A stretch of 35,696 nt of DNA from Mesorhizobium sp. YM1C-6-2 (GTDB lineage Bacteria; Pseudomonadota; Alphaproteobacteria; Rhizobiales; Rhizobiaceae): NCBI RefSeq assembly GCF_003666685.1, contig NZ_RCIZ01000021.1:1-35696 (forward strand). The letters run 5' to 3'. A program made the translations under genes and the position numbers. Positions within the stretch are counted from its first letter, which is position 1; each line of letters starts with the position of its first letter. The notes beneath the pieces are model-generated. The model had not been told where the DNA came from and searched no databases. It worked only from the letters and a program-made list of their open reading frames with translations. This document shows positions 1 to 8,169 of this stretch, one piece after another.

Positions 1-67
1 ATGAGACCCGAAACATAATCGCACGGTGGGTCACTTCTCGATGAAAACCCCGGGTCACTTCTCAGCA
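1..67. mobile_element. Terminal end of an IS21-like insertion sequence
   Basis: The 12-mer GGGTCACTTCTC occurs twice, at 28-39 and 52-63, exactly 24 bases apart, just before the sequence changes to fdsB coding DNA. Repeated copies of a short motif inside the terminal inverted repeat are typical of IS21-family elements, and many have this GGGTCACTT-type repeat. The element would end with a CA dinucleotide at about 66-67 or 69-70. The transposase genes (istA/istB) would lie outside the window, so family assignment rests on the end alone. No target duplication can be checked from one end. Confidence 0.6.
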
Positions 68-68
68 G

Positions 69-254
69 CAATCAACAATCTCTGCCGGCATCGAACCGGA
101 AAAGCAGATCGAGCTGGTCACCGACCTCTGCAACACGATGAAGTTCGGATCACTTTGCGCGCTCGGCGGCTTCACCCCCTATCCGGTGATGAGCGCCATC
201 AACCATTTCCCGGACGATTTTCGCCCATCCCCGATCGCCGAAGCCGCGGAATAG
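69..254 (+). pseudogene. fdsB: fdsB 3' remnant, formate dehydrogenase beta subunit
   Basis: In frame with the TAG at 252-254, this stretch encodes the C-terminal end of a NuoF-like formate dehydrogenase beta subunit. The tail includes DLCNTMKFGSLCALGGFTPY followed by an NHFPDDF segment, characteristic of FdsB proteins. FdsB carries the FMN, NAD and a [4Fe-4S] cluster and passes electrons from FdsA to NAD. Only about 55 recognisable residues remain. The FMN/NAD domain and most cluster cysteines are missing, because the coding sequence is interrupted at about 67-80 by the IS-like end. The stop lies 12 bases before the fdsA ATG, so the fdsB-fdsA order of the usual fdsGBACD operon is kept. Identity is strong; the exact junction base is uncertain. 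Confidence 0.75.
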
Positions 255-266
255 GAGCGGACGACC

Positions 267-3164
267 ATGAACGCCCTGCCCGAATTCAACACACTGGTCC
301 AGGAAACGGACTACGGCACGCCTGCCTCTCGATCCGCGAAGCAGGTGACGCTGACTGTCGATGGCAAGTCGATCACCGTTCCCGAAGGCACTTCCATCAT
401 GCGCGCCTCGATGGAGGCCGGCGTCGAGATCCCGAAACTCTGCGCGACCGACATGATCGACGCGTTCGGGTCCTGCCGCGTCTGCCTGGTTGAAGTCGAG
501 GGCCGCAACGGCACGCCGGCCTCCTGTACGACCCCGGTCGGCGAAGGCATGGTGGTCCATACCCAGACCGAGCGGCTGAACGCGATCCGGCGCGGCGTGA
601 TGGAACTCTATGTTTCCGATCATCCCTCGGCTTACGGCGGATCGGCAGGAACGGGCGCCAGCGAATTCGATCACGTCGTCCAGTCCGTCGGCCTGACGGA
701 GAACCGCTACGGGGCGGAAGGCCGCAGTCACGTGGCGCCGGGCGATGGATCGCTCACGATCGACTACATGGTGCGCGACGAATCGAACCCCTATTTCGCC
801 TATGATCCGGCCCAATGCATCGTCTGCTCGCGCTGCGTGCGCGCCTGCGAGGAGGTGCAGGGAACCTTCGCGCTGACGATCGAGGGCAGGGGCTTCGAGA
901 GCCGTATGGTCGCCGGCATGCACGAGCCGTTCCTCGAAAGCGAATGCGTCTCCTGCGGCGCCTGCGTGCAGGCATGCCCGACCGATGCGCTGCGCGAAAA
1001 ATCCATCCTTGAAAAAGGCCTGCCCGAGCGTTCCGTGGTCACCACCTGCGCCTATTGCGGCGTCGGCTGCTCGTTCAAGGCCGAAGTGAAGGGTGACGAG
1101 GTCATCCGGATGATGCCCTACAAGGATGGCAAGGCCAATCATGGCCATTCCTGCGTCAAGGGCCGTTTCGCCTACGGATATTCCAGCCATAGGGACCGCA
1201 TCCTCAAGCCGATGATCCGCAAGCAGATCACCGACCCATGGCGCGAGGTGAGCTGGGAAGAGGCGCTTGCCTATACCGCGAGTGAATTCCGGCGCATCCA
1301 GTACCAGTACGGGCGCGGCGCCGTCGGCGGCATCACCTCGTCGCGCTGCACGAACGAGGAGACCTATCTCGTCCAGAAACTGGTCCGGCAGGGCTTCCTC
1401 AATAACAATGTGGATACCTGCGCGCGCGTCTGCCACTCGCCGACAGGCTATGGCCTCGGCCAGACCTACGGAACGTCGGCAGGCACGCAGGACTTCGATT
1501 CGATCGAGCAGACCGACGTCGTCCTGATCATCGGCGCGAACCCGACCGACGCGCATCCGGTCTTCGCCTCGCGCATGAAGAAGCGCATCCGTCAGGGAGC
1601 CAGGCTGATCGTCATCGACCCCAGGCGCACCGACATCGTGCGTTCGGCGCATGTAGAAGCCGACCATCACCTGCCGCTGAAGCCCGGCACCAACGTCGCC
1701 ATGCTGACGACCCTGGCGCATGTCGTCGTCACCGAGGGTCTATTCGACGAGGCCTTCATCCGTGAGCGCTGCGACTGGGACGAGTTCCAGGATTGGGCAT
1801 CCTTCGTCGCCTTGCCGGAGAACAGCCCCGAGACGATTGGCGCCTATGCGGGCGTCGACCCGCAGGAGATACGCGCCGCCGCACGGCTCTATGCGACGGG
1901 CGGCAATGCGGCGATCTATTACGGCCTCGGCGTCACCGAACACAGCCAGGGCTCGACGGCCGTCATGGCGATCGCCAACCTCGCCATGGCGACCGGCAAT
2001 ATCGGCAGGCCCAGCGTCGGCGTGAACCCGTTGCGCGGCCAGAACAACGTGCAGGGCTCCTGCGACATGGGCTCGTTCCCGCACGAGCTTCCCGGCTACC
2101 GTCATATCTCGGCCGACGCCACCCGCGAGATCTACGAGAGCCTCTGGGGCGTGAAACTCGACAACGAGCCCGGCCTGCGGATTCCGAACATGCTCGACTC
2201 CGCGGTCGAGGGCACGTTCAGGGGCCTATACATACAGGGCGAGGATATTCTGCAGTCCGATCCCGATACCAAGCATGTCTCGGCCGGCCTCGCCGCCATG
2301 GAGTGCGTCGTCGTGCACGACCTCTTCCTCAACGAGACGGCCCGCTACGCCCACGTCTTCCTGCCGGGCTCGACCTTCCTCGAAAAGGAAGGAACCTTCA
2401 CCAATGCCGAGCGGCGCATAAACCGCGTGCGCAAGGTGCTGGAGCCGAAATCCGGCTATGCCGACTGGGAGGCGACGCAGTTGCTTGCCCAGGCCATCGG
2501 CCTCGACTGGAACTACACGCACCCGTCGCAGATCATGGATGAGATCGCCGCCACCACGCCGTCCTTCGCCAGCGTCTCCTACGCGATGCTCGACAAGGTC
2601 GGCTCGGTGCAGTGGCCGTGCAACGAGAAGGCGCCCGAGGGTACGCCGGTCATGCATGTCGGCGGCTTCGTTCGCGGCAGGGGCAAGTTCATCCGTACCG
2701 AATATGTTGCGACGGACGAAAAGACAGGCCCGCGCTTCCCGCTGCTGCTCACCACCGGACGCATTCTCAGCCAGTACAATGTCGGCGCGCAGACCAGGCG
2801 CACGGCCAACGTGGTGTGGCACGAGGAGGACCGGCTGGAGATCCACCCGCATGACGCGGAGAACCGCGGCATTCGCGACGGCGACTGGGTCCGTCTGGCA
2901 AGCCGCTCGGGCGAGACTACCTTGCGGGCAGAGATCAGCGACCGGGTTTCTGCCGGCGTGGTCTACACGACCTTGCACCATCCGGACACGCAGGCGAACG
3001 TCGTCACCACCGACTACACGGACTGGGCGACCAACTGTCCGGAATACAAGGTCACCGCCGTCCAGATCTCGCCATCCAACGGACCGAGCGAGTGGCAGGA
3101 AGAGTACGATGAACTCTCCCGCAAGAGCCGCCGGATCGCCGGGCGCCTGGAGGCGGCGGAGTGA
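267..3164 (+). CDS. fdsA: NAD-dependent formate dehydrogenase, alpha (Mo/W-bis-MGD) subunit FdsA
   Basis: Catalytic subunit of the soluble NAD-dependent formate dehydrogenase, which oxidises formate to CO2. The 965-residue length fits the family. The N-terminus has a plant-type [2Fe-2S] domain with Cys59, Cys70, Cys73 and Cys87, then a NuoG-like region and a ferredoxin segment with the CIVCSRC and CVSCGACVQACP motifs. The molybdopterin oxidoreductase domain opens with CAYCGVGCSF. Cys389 in RVCHSPTGYG is in the position of the metal-ligating Cys (Sec in E. coli FdhF), followed by the conserved His. A C-terminal molybdopterin dinucleotide-binding domain closes the protein. AGGAG at 253-257 lies 9 bases before the ATG. 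fdhD and fdsD follow. Upstream fdsB is destroyed, so this subunit may lack its NAD-reducing partner unless another copy exists. Confidence 0.97.
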   Translation: MNALPEFNTLVQETDYGTPASRSAKQVTLTVDGKSITVPEGTSIMRASMEAGVEIPKLCATDMIDAFGSCRVCLVEVEGRNGTPASCTTPVGEGMVVHTQTERLNAIRRGVMELYVSDHPSAYGGSAGTGASEFDHVVQSVGLTENRYGAEGRSHVAPGDGSLTIDYMVRDESNPYFAYDPAQCIVCSRCVRACEEVQGTFALTIEGRGFESRMVAGMHEPFLESECVSCGACVQACPTDALREKSILEKGLPERSVVTTCAYCGVGCSFKAEVKGDEVIRMMPYKDGKANHGHSCVKGRFAYGYSSHRDRILKPMIRKQITDPWREVSWEEALAYTASEFRRIQYQYGRGAVGGITSSRCTNEETYLVQKLVRQGFLNNNVDTCARVCHSPTGYGLGQTYGTSAGTQDFDSIEQTDVVLIIGANPTDAHPVFASRMKKRIRQGARLIVIDPRRTDIVRSAHVEADHHLPLKPGTNVAMLTTLAHVVVTEGLFDEAFIRERCDWDEFQDWASFVALPENSPETIGAYAGVDPQEIRAAARLYATGGNAAIYYGLGVTEHSQGSTAVMAIANLAMATGNIGRPSVGVNPLRGQNNVQGSCDMGSFPHELPGYRHISADATREIYESLWGVKLDNEPGLRIPNMLDSAVEGTFRGLYIQGEDILQSDPDTKHVSAGLAAMECVVVHDLFLNETARYAHVFLPGSTFLEKEGTFTNAERRINRVRKVLEPKSGYADWEATQLLAQAIGLDWNYTHPSQIMDEIAATTPSFASVSYAMLDKVGSVQWPCNEKAPEGTPVMHVGGFVRGRGKFIRTEYVATDEKTGPRFPLLLTTGRILSQYNVGAQTRRTANVVWHEEDRLEIHPHDAENRGIRDGDWVRLASRSGETTLRAEISDRVSAGVVYTTLHHPDTQANVVTTDYTDWATNCPEYKVTAVQISPSNGPSEWQEEYDELSRKSRRIAGRLEAAE

Positions 3165-3201
3165 CGATCCGTTCTGGATCCGGCAACATCGTGGAAACGC
3201 C

Positions 3202-4029
3202 ATGACCTCGCGCGTCCCCCTGGCCCGGATTTCGCGCATTGCCCACCGAGCCGGCGGCGCCGCTGCCGCCAGCCGCCTGGTGCCCGAGGAGACGCCGATC
3301 GCACTGTCCTACGGCGGCACCACGCATGCCGTGATGATGGCCACGCCGGCCGATTTCGAGGATTTTGCGCTCGGCTTTTCGATCACTGAGGGCATTGTCG
3401 GGTCAGCGGAGGAGATCGACCTCATCGACGTGCAGGACCAGGGCGCCGGCATCGATATCCAGATTCGTATGAAGAACGCCGCCGGCCGACGGTTCGAGGC
3501 ACGCCGACGCCGGCTGGCCGGCCCGGTCGGATGCGGACTGTGCGGCATTGAATCCATCGAGGAGGCGACGCGCAGCGTCGGCGCTGTCGGCTACTCCGGT
3601 TTGACGCTTACGGCGCATGACGTCGTCCGCTCGGTGCAGTTGCTGTCCAAGCTCCAGCATCTGCACGCGCAGACGGGCGCGATGCATGCGGCCGGTTTCT
3701 ATGTGCCCGGCCACGGCATCGTCGCGGCTCGCGAGGATGTCGGCCGTCACAATGCGCTGGACAAGCTTGCAGGGGCGTTGGCCAGGGCAGGCATCCACGG
3801 CTCGACTGGAGCCGTCGTCATAACGTCCAGGGTTTCCGTCGAAATGGTGCAGAAGACGGCAGCCATCGGCGCTTCCGCGATCCTTGCCGTGTCCGCGCCC
3901 ACCGCCTTTGCCATAAGCACCGCCGCCAGCGCCGGCATTACCCTGGTGGCGCTGGTGCGCGGCGACGATTTCGATATCTTCACGCATCCCGAGCGCATCG
4001 CCTGCGGAGTTGTCAAACATGTCGCCTGA
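3202..4029 (+). CDS. fdhD: Formate dehydrogenase accessory sulfurtransferase FdhD (FdsC)
   Basis: FdhD proteins transfer sulfur from the cysteine desulfurase IscS to the molybdenum cofactor and bind bis-MGD before insertion into formate dehydrogenase. In fds operons the homologue is called FdsC. The 275-residue protein shows the family's mobile-loop cysteine pair in GCGLCG (Cys111 and Cys114). It also has the conserved N-terminal LGFSITEGI segment and the EDVGRHNALDKL and SRVSVEMVQK motifs. The ATG at 3202 was chosen because homology begins at once and no similarity lies upstream; a weak GGAA precedes it. It begins 37 bases after fdsA and overlaps the fdsD start by 11 bases, which points to co-transcription and translational coupling. 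Confidence 0.95.
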   Translation: MTSRVPLARISRIAHRAGGAAAASRLVPEETPIALSYGGTTHAVMMATPADFEDFALGFSITEGIVGSAEEIDLIDVQDQGAGIDIQIRMKNAAGRRFEARRRRLAGPVGCGLCGIESIEEATRSVGAVGYSGLTLTAHDVVRSVQLLSKLQHLHAQTGAMHAAGFYVPGHGIVAAREDVGRHNALDKLAGALARAGIHGSTGAVVITSRVSVEMVQKTAAIGASAILAVSAPTAFAISTAASAGITLVALVRGDDFDIFTHPERIACGVVKHVA

Positions 4030-4255
4030 CAAACTCATCTATCAAGCCAATCAGATCGCGAGGTTCTTTCGATCGAAGCCGCATGCCGAGGGCATTGCAG
4101 GCGTCGCCGAGCACATCAACAAGTTCTGGGAGCCGCGCATGCGCCGCCAGTTCTTCCAGATCATCGAGGCCGGCGGCGAAGGCTTCGACAGCCTGGTCGT
4201 CGAAGCAGCACCCGCCGTCCGTCCGCCGCCTCCGGAACAAAAGCCCGCCGCCTGA
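4019..4255 (+). CDS. fdsD: Formate dehydrogenase delta subunit FdsD
   Basis: A 78-residue protein with the FdsD pattern: an N-terminal KLIYQANQIARFF segment, an AGVAEHINKFWEPRMRRQFF helix and a variable proline/alanine tail. FdsD is a small protein of the FdsGBACD system, required for or associated with the active enzyme; its exact role is less clear than that of the other subunits. The ATG at 4019 is preferred over the in-frame TTG at 4010 because GGAG at 4006-4009 lies 9 bases before it. The start overlaps the end of fdhD. A strong terminator 26 bases after the stop closes the operon. The Pro-rich tail (APAVRPPPPEQKPAA) appears disordered. Confidence 0.93.
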   Translation: MSPDKLIYQANQIARFFRSKPHAEGIAGVAEHINKFWEPRMRRQFFQIIEAGGEGFDSLVVEAAPAVRPPPPEQKPAA

Positions 4256-4280
4256 CCGGAGGGCCGTTGAAAGCATCGAA

Positions 4281-4306
4281 AAGCCGCGGTTCGCCGCGGC
4301 TTTTTT
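4281..4306 (+). terminator. Rho-independent terminator of the fds operon
   Basis: Perfect 9-bp stem AAGCCGCGG / CCGCGGCTT closed by a TTCG tetraloop and followed by a run of T (4301-4306). It lies 26 bases after the fdsD stop. Confidence 0.93.
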
Positions 4307-4370
4307 CAAGTACCTGAAAAATCGCGCTTAGCCGAAAACGCTCCCCGAAGGCCAGGCTGTCGACAAAAGC

Positions 4371-4384
4371 TTGCGACAGATCAA
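4371..4384 (+). promoter_or_regulatory. FNR/FixK-type box upstream of the universal stress gene
   Basis: TTGCGACAGATCAA fits the rhizobial FixK/FNR half-site rule TTG(A/C)-N6-(T/G)CAA, with a perfect right half ATCAA. A weak -10-like TATCCC sits at 4407-4412, which would place the box centre near -41.5, the class II activator position. This suggests induction at low oxygen, as is usual for universal stress genes. No regulator is encoded nearby. Confidence 0.5.
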
Positions 4385-4441
4385 TGATCCGCTGGCAGGA
4401 ACCCTGTATCCCTAGGGAACAACCTGTTTCGTGGAGGTTCC

Positions 4442-4891
4442 ATGTACGATCACATCCTAATTTCGTCGGACGGTTCCGCACTGGCGCAGCTTGGCGTCGA
4501 TCATGGACTGGCGCTGGCGAAGCTCCACGGCAGCAAGGTGACGGCGGTCACCGTTACCGAGCCTCTCGGCGGCCAGTTCGCTTTCGCCAGCGATCTCTGG
4601 ACGCCGAGCGAGGCGGAGATCGCTGCCTACGATGCCGCCCAGCGCACCATAGCGGAACGCATACTGGGGCCTATCCAGCGCGAGGCCGAGGAGATGGGCC
4701 TCACCATCGAGACGGTGCACGTTCCTTGGCGGCTGGTGGCCGGCGCCCTGCTGCAGGTCGCCGACGACGTCGGCTGCGATGTCATCGTGATGTCTTCGCA
4801 CGGACGGACCGGGATGGACCGTGTCGCGATGGGCAGCCAGACCGCTGAAGTGATCAACCGAGCCAAGGTGCCCGTCATCGTCGTTCGGTAA
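4442..4891 (+). CDS. Universal stress protein, UspA family
   Basis: A 149-residue single-domain Usp protein, the usual length. It starts with the typical beta strand YDHILISSDGS and ends with the SSHGRTGMDRVAMGS segment and the final strand KVPVIVVR. The GRTG...GS pattern is the nucleotide-binding signature of the ATP-binding Usp group. These cytosolic dimers support survival under starvation, low oxygen or other stress; the exact ligand and target are unknown. GGAGG lies just before the ATG at 4442. It is a single-gene unit, separated from fdsD by a terminator and preceded by a FixK-like box. The next gene is on the opposite strand. Confidence 0.93.
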   Translation: MYDHILISSDGSALAQLGVDHGLALAKLHGSKVTAVTVTEPLGGQFAFASDLWTPSEAEIAAYDAAQRTIAERILGPIQREAEEMGLTIETVHVPWRLVAGALLQVADDVGCDVIVMSSHGRTGMDRVAMGSQTAEVINRAKVPVIVVR

Positions 4892-5006
4892 GGGTTTTTC
4901 ACACCAGGTTGGACGGAGCGCCGGCTCGAAGGAGGCCACCGAGCGGCAATCCTAATGGCGGCGAGGTTCGAGCCACATCCGTCGGGCCACCCAGGCCAAA
5001 GCCGCG

Positions 5007-5822
5007 TCAGTCGATGTCCTGCCCTGCCTCGCAGAGTATGGCGCGGGCGCGGATCCGCACCGGCTCGTCGACCATTGCGCCGTCGACCGAAACGGCGCCG
5101 TCTCCCGAAGCCAGCACCCTGCGGGCCCAGCCGATCTCCGCTTCGGTCGGCGCGAAGGCGCGCCTGACCGCGGCGATCTGTTTCGGATGGATGCAGAGCT
5201 TGCCGGTCATCCCGAGCGCGCGGGCGTGAGCGGCATCCTCCTCGGCGGGCCTGGGATCGTCCAGTTGCACCGTCACCCCGTCGATCGGCGCGGCAATCCC
5301 CGCAAGGCGCGAGGCCAGGACCAGTTCTGAGCGCACCGGCAGCAGCACCTCGCGCAGATGGGCGCAGCCGAGGTCGGCGCAATAGTCGATCGATCCGAAG
5401 GCCAGCCGCTCGACGCCCTTGGCAGCAGCGATCGAGCGGGCGTTCGCAAGCCCCCGCGCGCTTTCGATCAGGCCGATGACGGCGCAGCCCGCCGCCTGTC
5501 CGAGACGCGCGGCCGCGTCCGCCTCCTCCGCCTTGGGAAGGATGACGCCGGCGACAGGCAGCGCCGCCACCGCGGCCACATCCGCTTCGTGCCAGGCGGT
5601 CCCGGCCCCGTTGATGCGCACCAGCACCGGCAGATCGGTGAAGCCGCAGGCGAGCGCCGCGCGGGCAGCGTCCTTCGCCGCGGCCGCGACCGCATCCTCG
5701 AGGTCCAGGATCACCGCATCGGCGCCGGAAGCGGCCGCCTTCGCAAACCGCTCGGGACGGTCGGCGGGAACGAAGAGCGGTGCGCGGATGTCGGACAGTC
5801 CTGCCATCGGGCGCGCCGTCAC
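5007..5822 (-). CDS. CitE/HpcH-HpaI family CoA ester lyase
   Basis: A 271-residue TIM-barrel protein of the HpcH/HpaI aldolase family, CitE-like subgroup. It has the phosphate/CoA-binding LFVPADRPERF, the ILDLEDAV segment, VRIN near residue 70, Glu120 in GLIESARGL and Asp146 in FGSIDYCADLG. The last two fit the Mg-binding Glu and Asp. The family cleaves or forms C-C bonds in malyl-, citramalyl- or citryl-CoA type esters. No citrate lyase alpha or gamma subunits are nearby, so a stand-alone hydroxyacyl-CoA lyase is more likely than citrate lyase. It is the last gene of a minus-strand trio; its start overlaps the CoA-transferase stop by 4 bases. A later start at Met6 is possible. The substrate is unknown. 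Confidence 0.88.
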   Translation of the reverse strand: MTARPMAGLSDIRAPLFVPADRPERFAKAAASGADAVILDLEDAVAAAAKDAARAALACGFTDLPVLVRINGAGTAWHEADVAAVAALPVAGVILPKAEEADAAARLGQAAGCAVIGLIESARGLANARSIAAAKGVERLAFGSIDYCADLGCAHLREVLLPVRSELVLASRLAGIAAPIDGVTVQLDDPRPAEEDAAHARALGMTGKLCIHPKQIAAVRRAFAPTEAEIGWARRVLASGDGAVSVDGAMVDEPVRIRARAILCEAGQDID

Positions 5823-6916
5823 GGCTTCTTTCCGGGCAGTCCCGGCACCGGACCATAGCTGCGCGGCGCGTTGGCGAAGACGGCGCCCGGCGCGGGATAG
5901 CTGACGGGGCCGTTCGGCGTGTCGACGCTGATGCGACGCAGATGCGGGTGATGCGACAGCCCTTCCATGTCATTGACCGAGGCGAAGGCCAGATCCGCCG
6001 CCGCGATCGCGTCGATGGCCTCGGGCGCTGTCCTGCGGGCGAAGGCCGCCGCGATGAGGGCGTCCAGCTCGACCCGGTTGGCGACGCGCGCCACGTTGGT
6101 GGCGAAGCGCGGATCGGTCCCGAGCGCCTCGTCCCCGAGGAATTCCGCCGCCAGCTTGCGCCATTCTCGATCGCTCTGCACCGCGATCAGCAGCTGCCGT
6201 CCGTCCGCGCAGGCAAATACCCCGTAGGGCGCGATAGAGGGATGAGCGAGGCCGATCCGTTTCGGCGTCTTGCCGCCTTCGTGGTTGAGCAGCGGCACCG
6301 TCAGCCAGTCGGCCATGACGTCGAACATCGAAATCGTGATGTCGGCGCCCTCTCCGGTCACGCCCCGGCGGATCAGCGCTTCAAGGATGGCGGAATGCGC
6401 CGTGGCGCCGGTGGCGATGTCGACCACCGAGATGCCGACCCGCGCCGGCGAGTCCGGCCCGCCGGTGATCGAGCACAGGCCCGATTCCGCCTGGATCAGC
6501 AGGTCGTAGGCCTTGCGGTCGGCCATCGGGCCTTCCTCGCCATAACCCGAGATCGAGCAGGTGATCAGCCGCGGAAAATCCTGCCGCAGCCGTTCCGCGC
6601 CGAAACCCAGGCGCGCCAGCGCGCCGGGCTTCAGGTTCTGCACCAGCACGTCGGCGTCGGCCAGCAGCTCCGCCAGCATCGCCTTGCCGTCGGCCGTGGT
6701 CAGGTCGGCGACGCGGCTTTCCTTGCCCCGGTTCAGCCAGACGAAATAGCTGGATTGCCCGTTCGCCACGTCGTCGTATCCGCGTGCGAAATCGCCCTCC
6801 GGCCGTTCGATCTTGATGACCCGCGCGCCTGCGTCGGCAAGGCGCGATGTCGCAAAGGGGGCTGCCACAGCCTGTTCGATGGCGATGACCGTCAGCCCCT
6901 CGAGCGGAAGCGCCAT
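5819..6916 (-). CDS. Family III CoA-transferase (CaiB/BaiF)
   Basis: A 365-residue protein starting LPLEGLTVIAIEQAVAAPF, with the family landmarks GARVIKIERPEGDFAR, the LVQNLKPGALARLG segment, CSISGYGEEGP and KAYDLLIQAESG. Asp138 in the last segment lies about where the family's catalytic Asp, which forms an acyl anhydride with the donor, is found. These cytosolic enzymes move CoA between carboxylic acids, for example from succinyl-CoA or formyl-CoA to an organic acid. The ATG at 6916 was chosen over an in-frame ATG at 6946 because homology begins there and it follows the acyl-CoA dehydrogenase stop by one base. It is the middle gene of the operon and probably activates the substrate for its neighbours. 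Confidence 0.93.
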   Translation of the reverse strand: MALPLEGLTVIAIEQAVAAPFATSRLADAGARVIKIERPEGDFARGYDDVANGQSSYFVWLNRGKESRVADLTTADGKAMLAELLADADVLVQNLKPGALARLGFGAERLRQDFPRLITCSISGYGEEGPMADRKAYDLLIQAESGLCSITGGPDSPARVGISVVDIATGATAHSAILEALIRRGVTGEGADITISMFDVMADWLTVPLLNHEGGKTPKRIGLAHPSIAPYGVFACADGRQLLIAVQSDREWRKLAAEFLGDEALGTDPRFATNVARVANRVELDALIAAAFARRTAPEAIDAIAAADLAFASVNDMEGLSHHPHLRRISVDTPNGPVSYPAPGAVFANAPRSYGPVPGLPGKKP

Positions 6917-6917
6917 G

Positions 6918-8081
6918 TCAGAAACTCCGGGGCAGGCCGAGCACATGCTCGGCGACGTAGGACAGGATCAGGTTCGTCGAGATCGGCGCCACCTGGTAGA
7001 GGCGCGTCTCGCGGAACTTGCGCTCGACGTCGTATTCGGCGGCGAAGCCGAAGCCGCCGTGGAACTGCAGGCAGGCGTTCGCCGCCTCCCAGCTCGCCTT
7101 GGCGGCGAGGTATTTCGCCATATTGGCCTGCGCCCCGCAATCCTGATGCGCGTCATAGAGGCGGCAGGCCTCGAACCGCATCAGGTTGGCGGCCTCGATC
7201 TCGATATAGGCCTCGGCGATGGGAAACTGCACGCCCTGGTTCTGGCCGATCGGGCGGCCGAACACGTTGCGCTCGGACGCATATTTGCAGATCTTTTCCG
7301 TGAACCAGTAACCGTCTCCGATGCACTCCGCCGCGATCAGCGTGCGCTCGGCGTTGAGGCCGGTCAGGATGTATTTGAACCCCTTGCCCTCCTCGCCGAT
7401 CAGGTTCTCCTCGGGGATATCGAGATTGTCGAAGAACAGCTCGTTAGTCTCGTGGTTCACCATGTTGAGGATGGGGCGCACCTCCATCCCCTTCTTCATC
7501 GCCGCCTTGATGTCGACGATGAAGATCGACAGGCCTTCCGACTTCTTCTTCACCTCGGCCAGCGGCGTCGTGCGCGCCAAAAGGATCATCAGGTCGGAAT
7601 GCTGCACGCGGCTGATCCATACCTTCTGCCCGTTGATGACGTAGCGGTCGCCCTTCTTCTCGGCGGTGGTCTTGATCTTGGTCGTGTCGGTGCCGGTCGT
7701 CGGTTCGGTCACGCCCATCGACTGCAGGCGCAGCTCGCCGCTGGCGATCTTCGGCAAATAGTGCCGGCGCTGTTCCTCCGAGCCGTGCCTGACCAGCGTG
7801 TTCATGTTGTACATCTGGCCGTGGCAGGCGCCGGAATTGCCGCCGGCCCGGTTGATCTCCTCCATGATGACCGACGCCTCGGTCAGCCCGAGCCCCGAGC
7901 CGCCATATTCCTCGGGGATCAGCGCCGCCATCCAGCCTTCCCGCGTCAGCGCCTCGACGAATTCCTCTGGATAGCCGCGCGCCTCGTCGACCTTGCGGTG
8001 ATACTCGGCCGGGAACTGGTCGCAGAGCGCGCGCACAGCGTCGCGGATGTCCTGGTACTGGTCTTGCGCACGGCGCGACAT
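6918..8081 (-). CDS. Acyl-CoA dehydrogenase family protein with an unusual C-terminus
   Basis: A 387-residue FAD enzyme with the family order: N-terminal helices, the GVTEPTTGTDT FAD/substrate segment at 123-133, then the C-terminal helical domain with the QFHGGFGFAAEYDVERKF signature at 339-356. It should form a 2,3-double bond in an acyl-CoA and pass electrons to ETF. At the site of the usual catalytic Glu (YEGT in medium-chain enzymes) it reads YQVAPIST, so that Glu is missing. Glu245 in GLNAERTLIA aligns by eye with the alternative base of isovaleryl-CoA dehydrogenase. The ATG at 8081 has GAGGA upstream (complement at 8088-8092). It is the first gene of the trio, divergent from lysR. Confidence 0.93.
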   Translation of the reverse strand: MSRRAQDQYQDIRDAVRALCDQFPAEYHRKVDEARGYPEEFVEALTREGWMAALIPEEYGGSGLGLTEASVIMEEINRAGGNSGACHGQMYNMNTLVRHGSEEQRRHYLPKIASGELRLQSMGVTEPTTGTDTTKIKTTAEKKGDRYVINGQKVWISRVQHSDLMILLARTTPLAEVKKKSEGLSIFIVDIKAAMKKGMEVRPILNMVNHETNELFFDNLDIPEENLIGEEGKGFKYILTGLNAERTLIAAECIGDGYWFTEKICKYASERNVFGRPIGQNQGVQFPIAEAYIEIEAANLMRFEACRLYDAHQDCGAQANMAKYLAAKASWEAANACLQFHGGFGFAAEYDVERKFRETRLYQVAPISTNLILSYVAEHVLGLPRSF

Positions 8082-8169
8082 GGATGGTCCTCGATGCTCA
8101 GGGAAATCTCCGGCGGCGCCGGATGAGCTTGACCATCGGAACCATCGCGCCATAAGTCAAATATCTGCT

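Noticed and set aside
150-1721. Long open frame on the minus strand across fdsA (523 codons)
   Set aside because: It has no recognisable domain and lies opposite a clear FdsA; long antisense frames are expected in GC-rich genes.
4892-5006. Possible terminator after the universal stress gene
   Set aside because: Only imperfect GC-rich pairings with no T run were found between the convergent genes.
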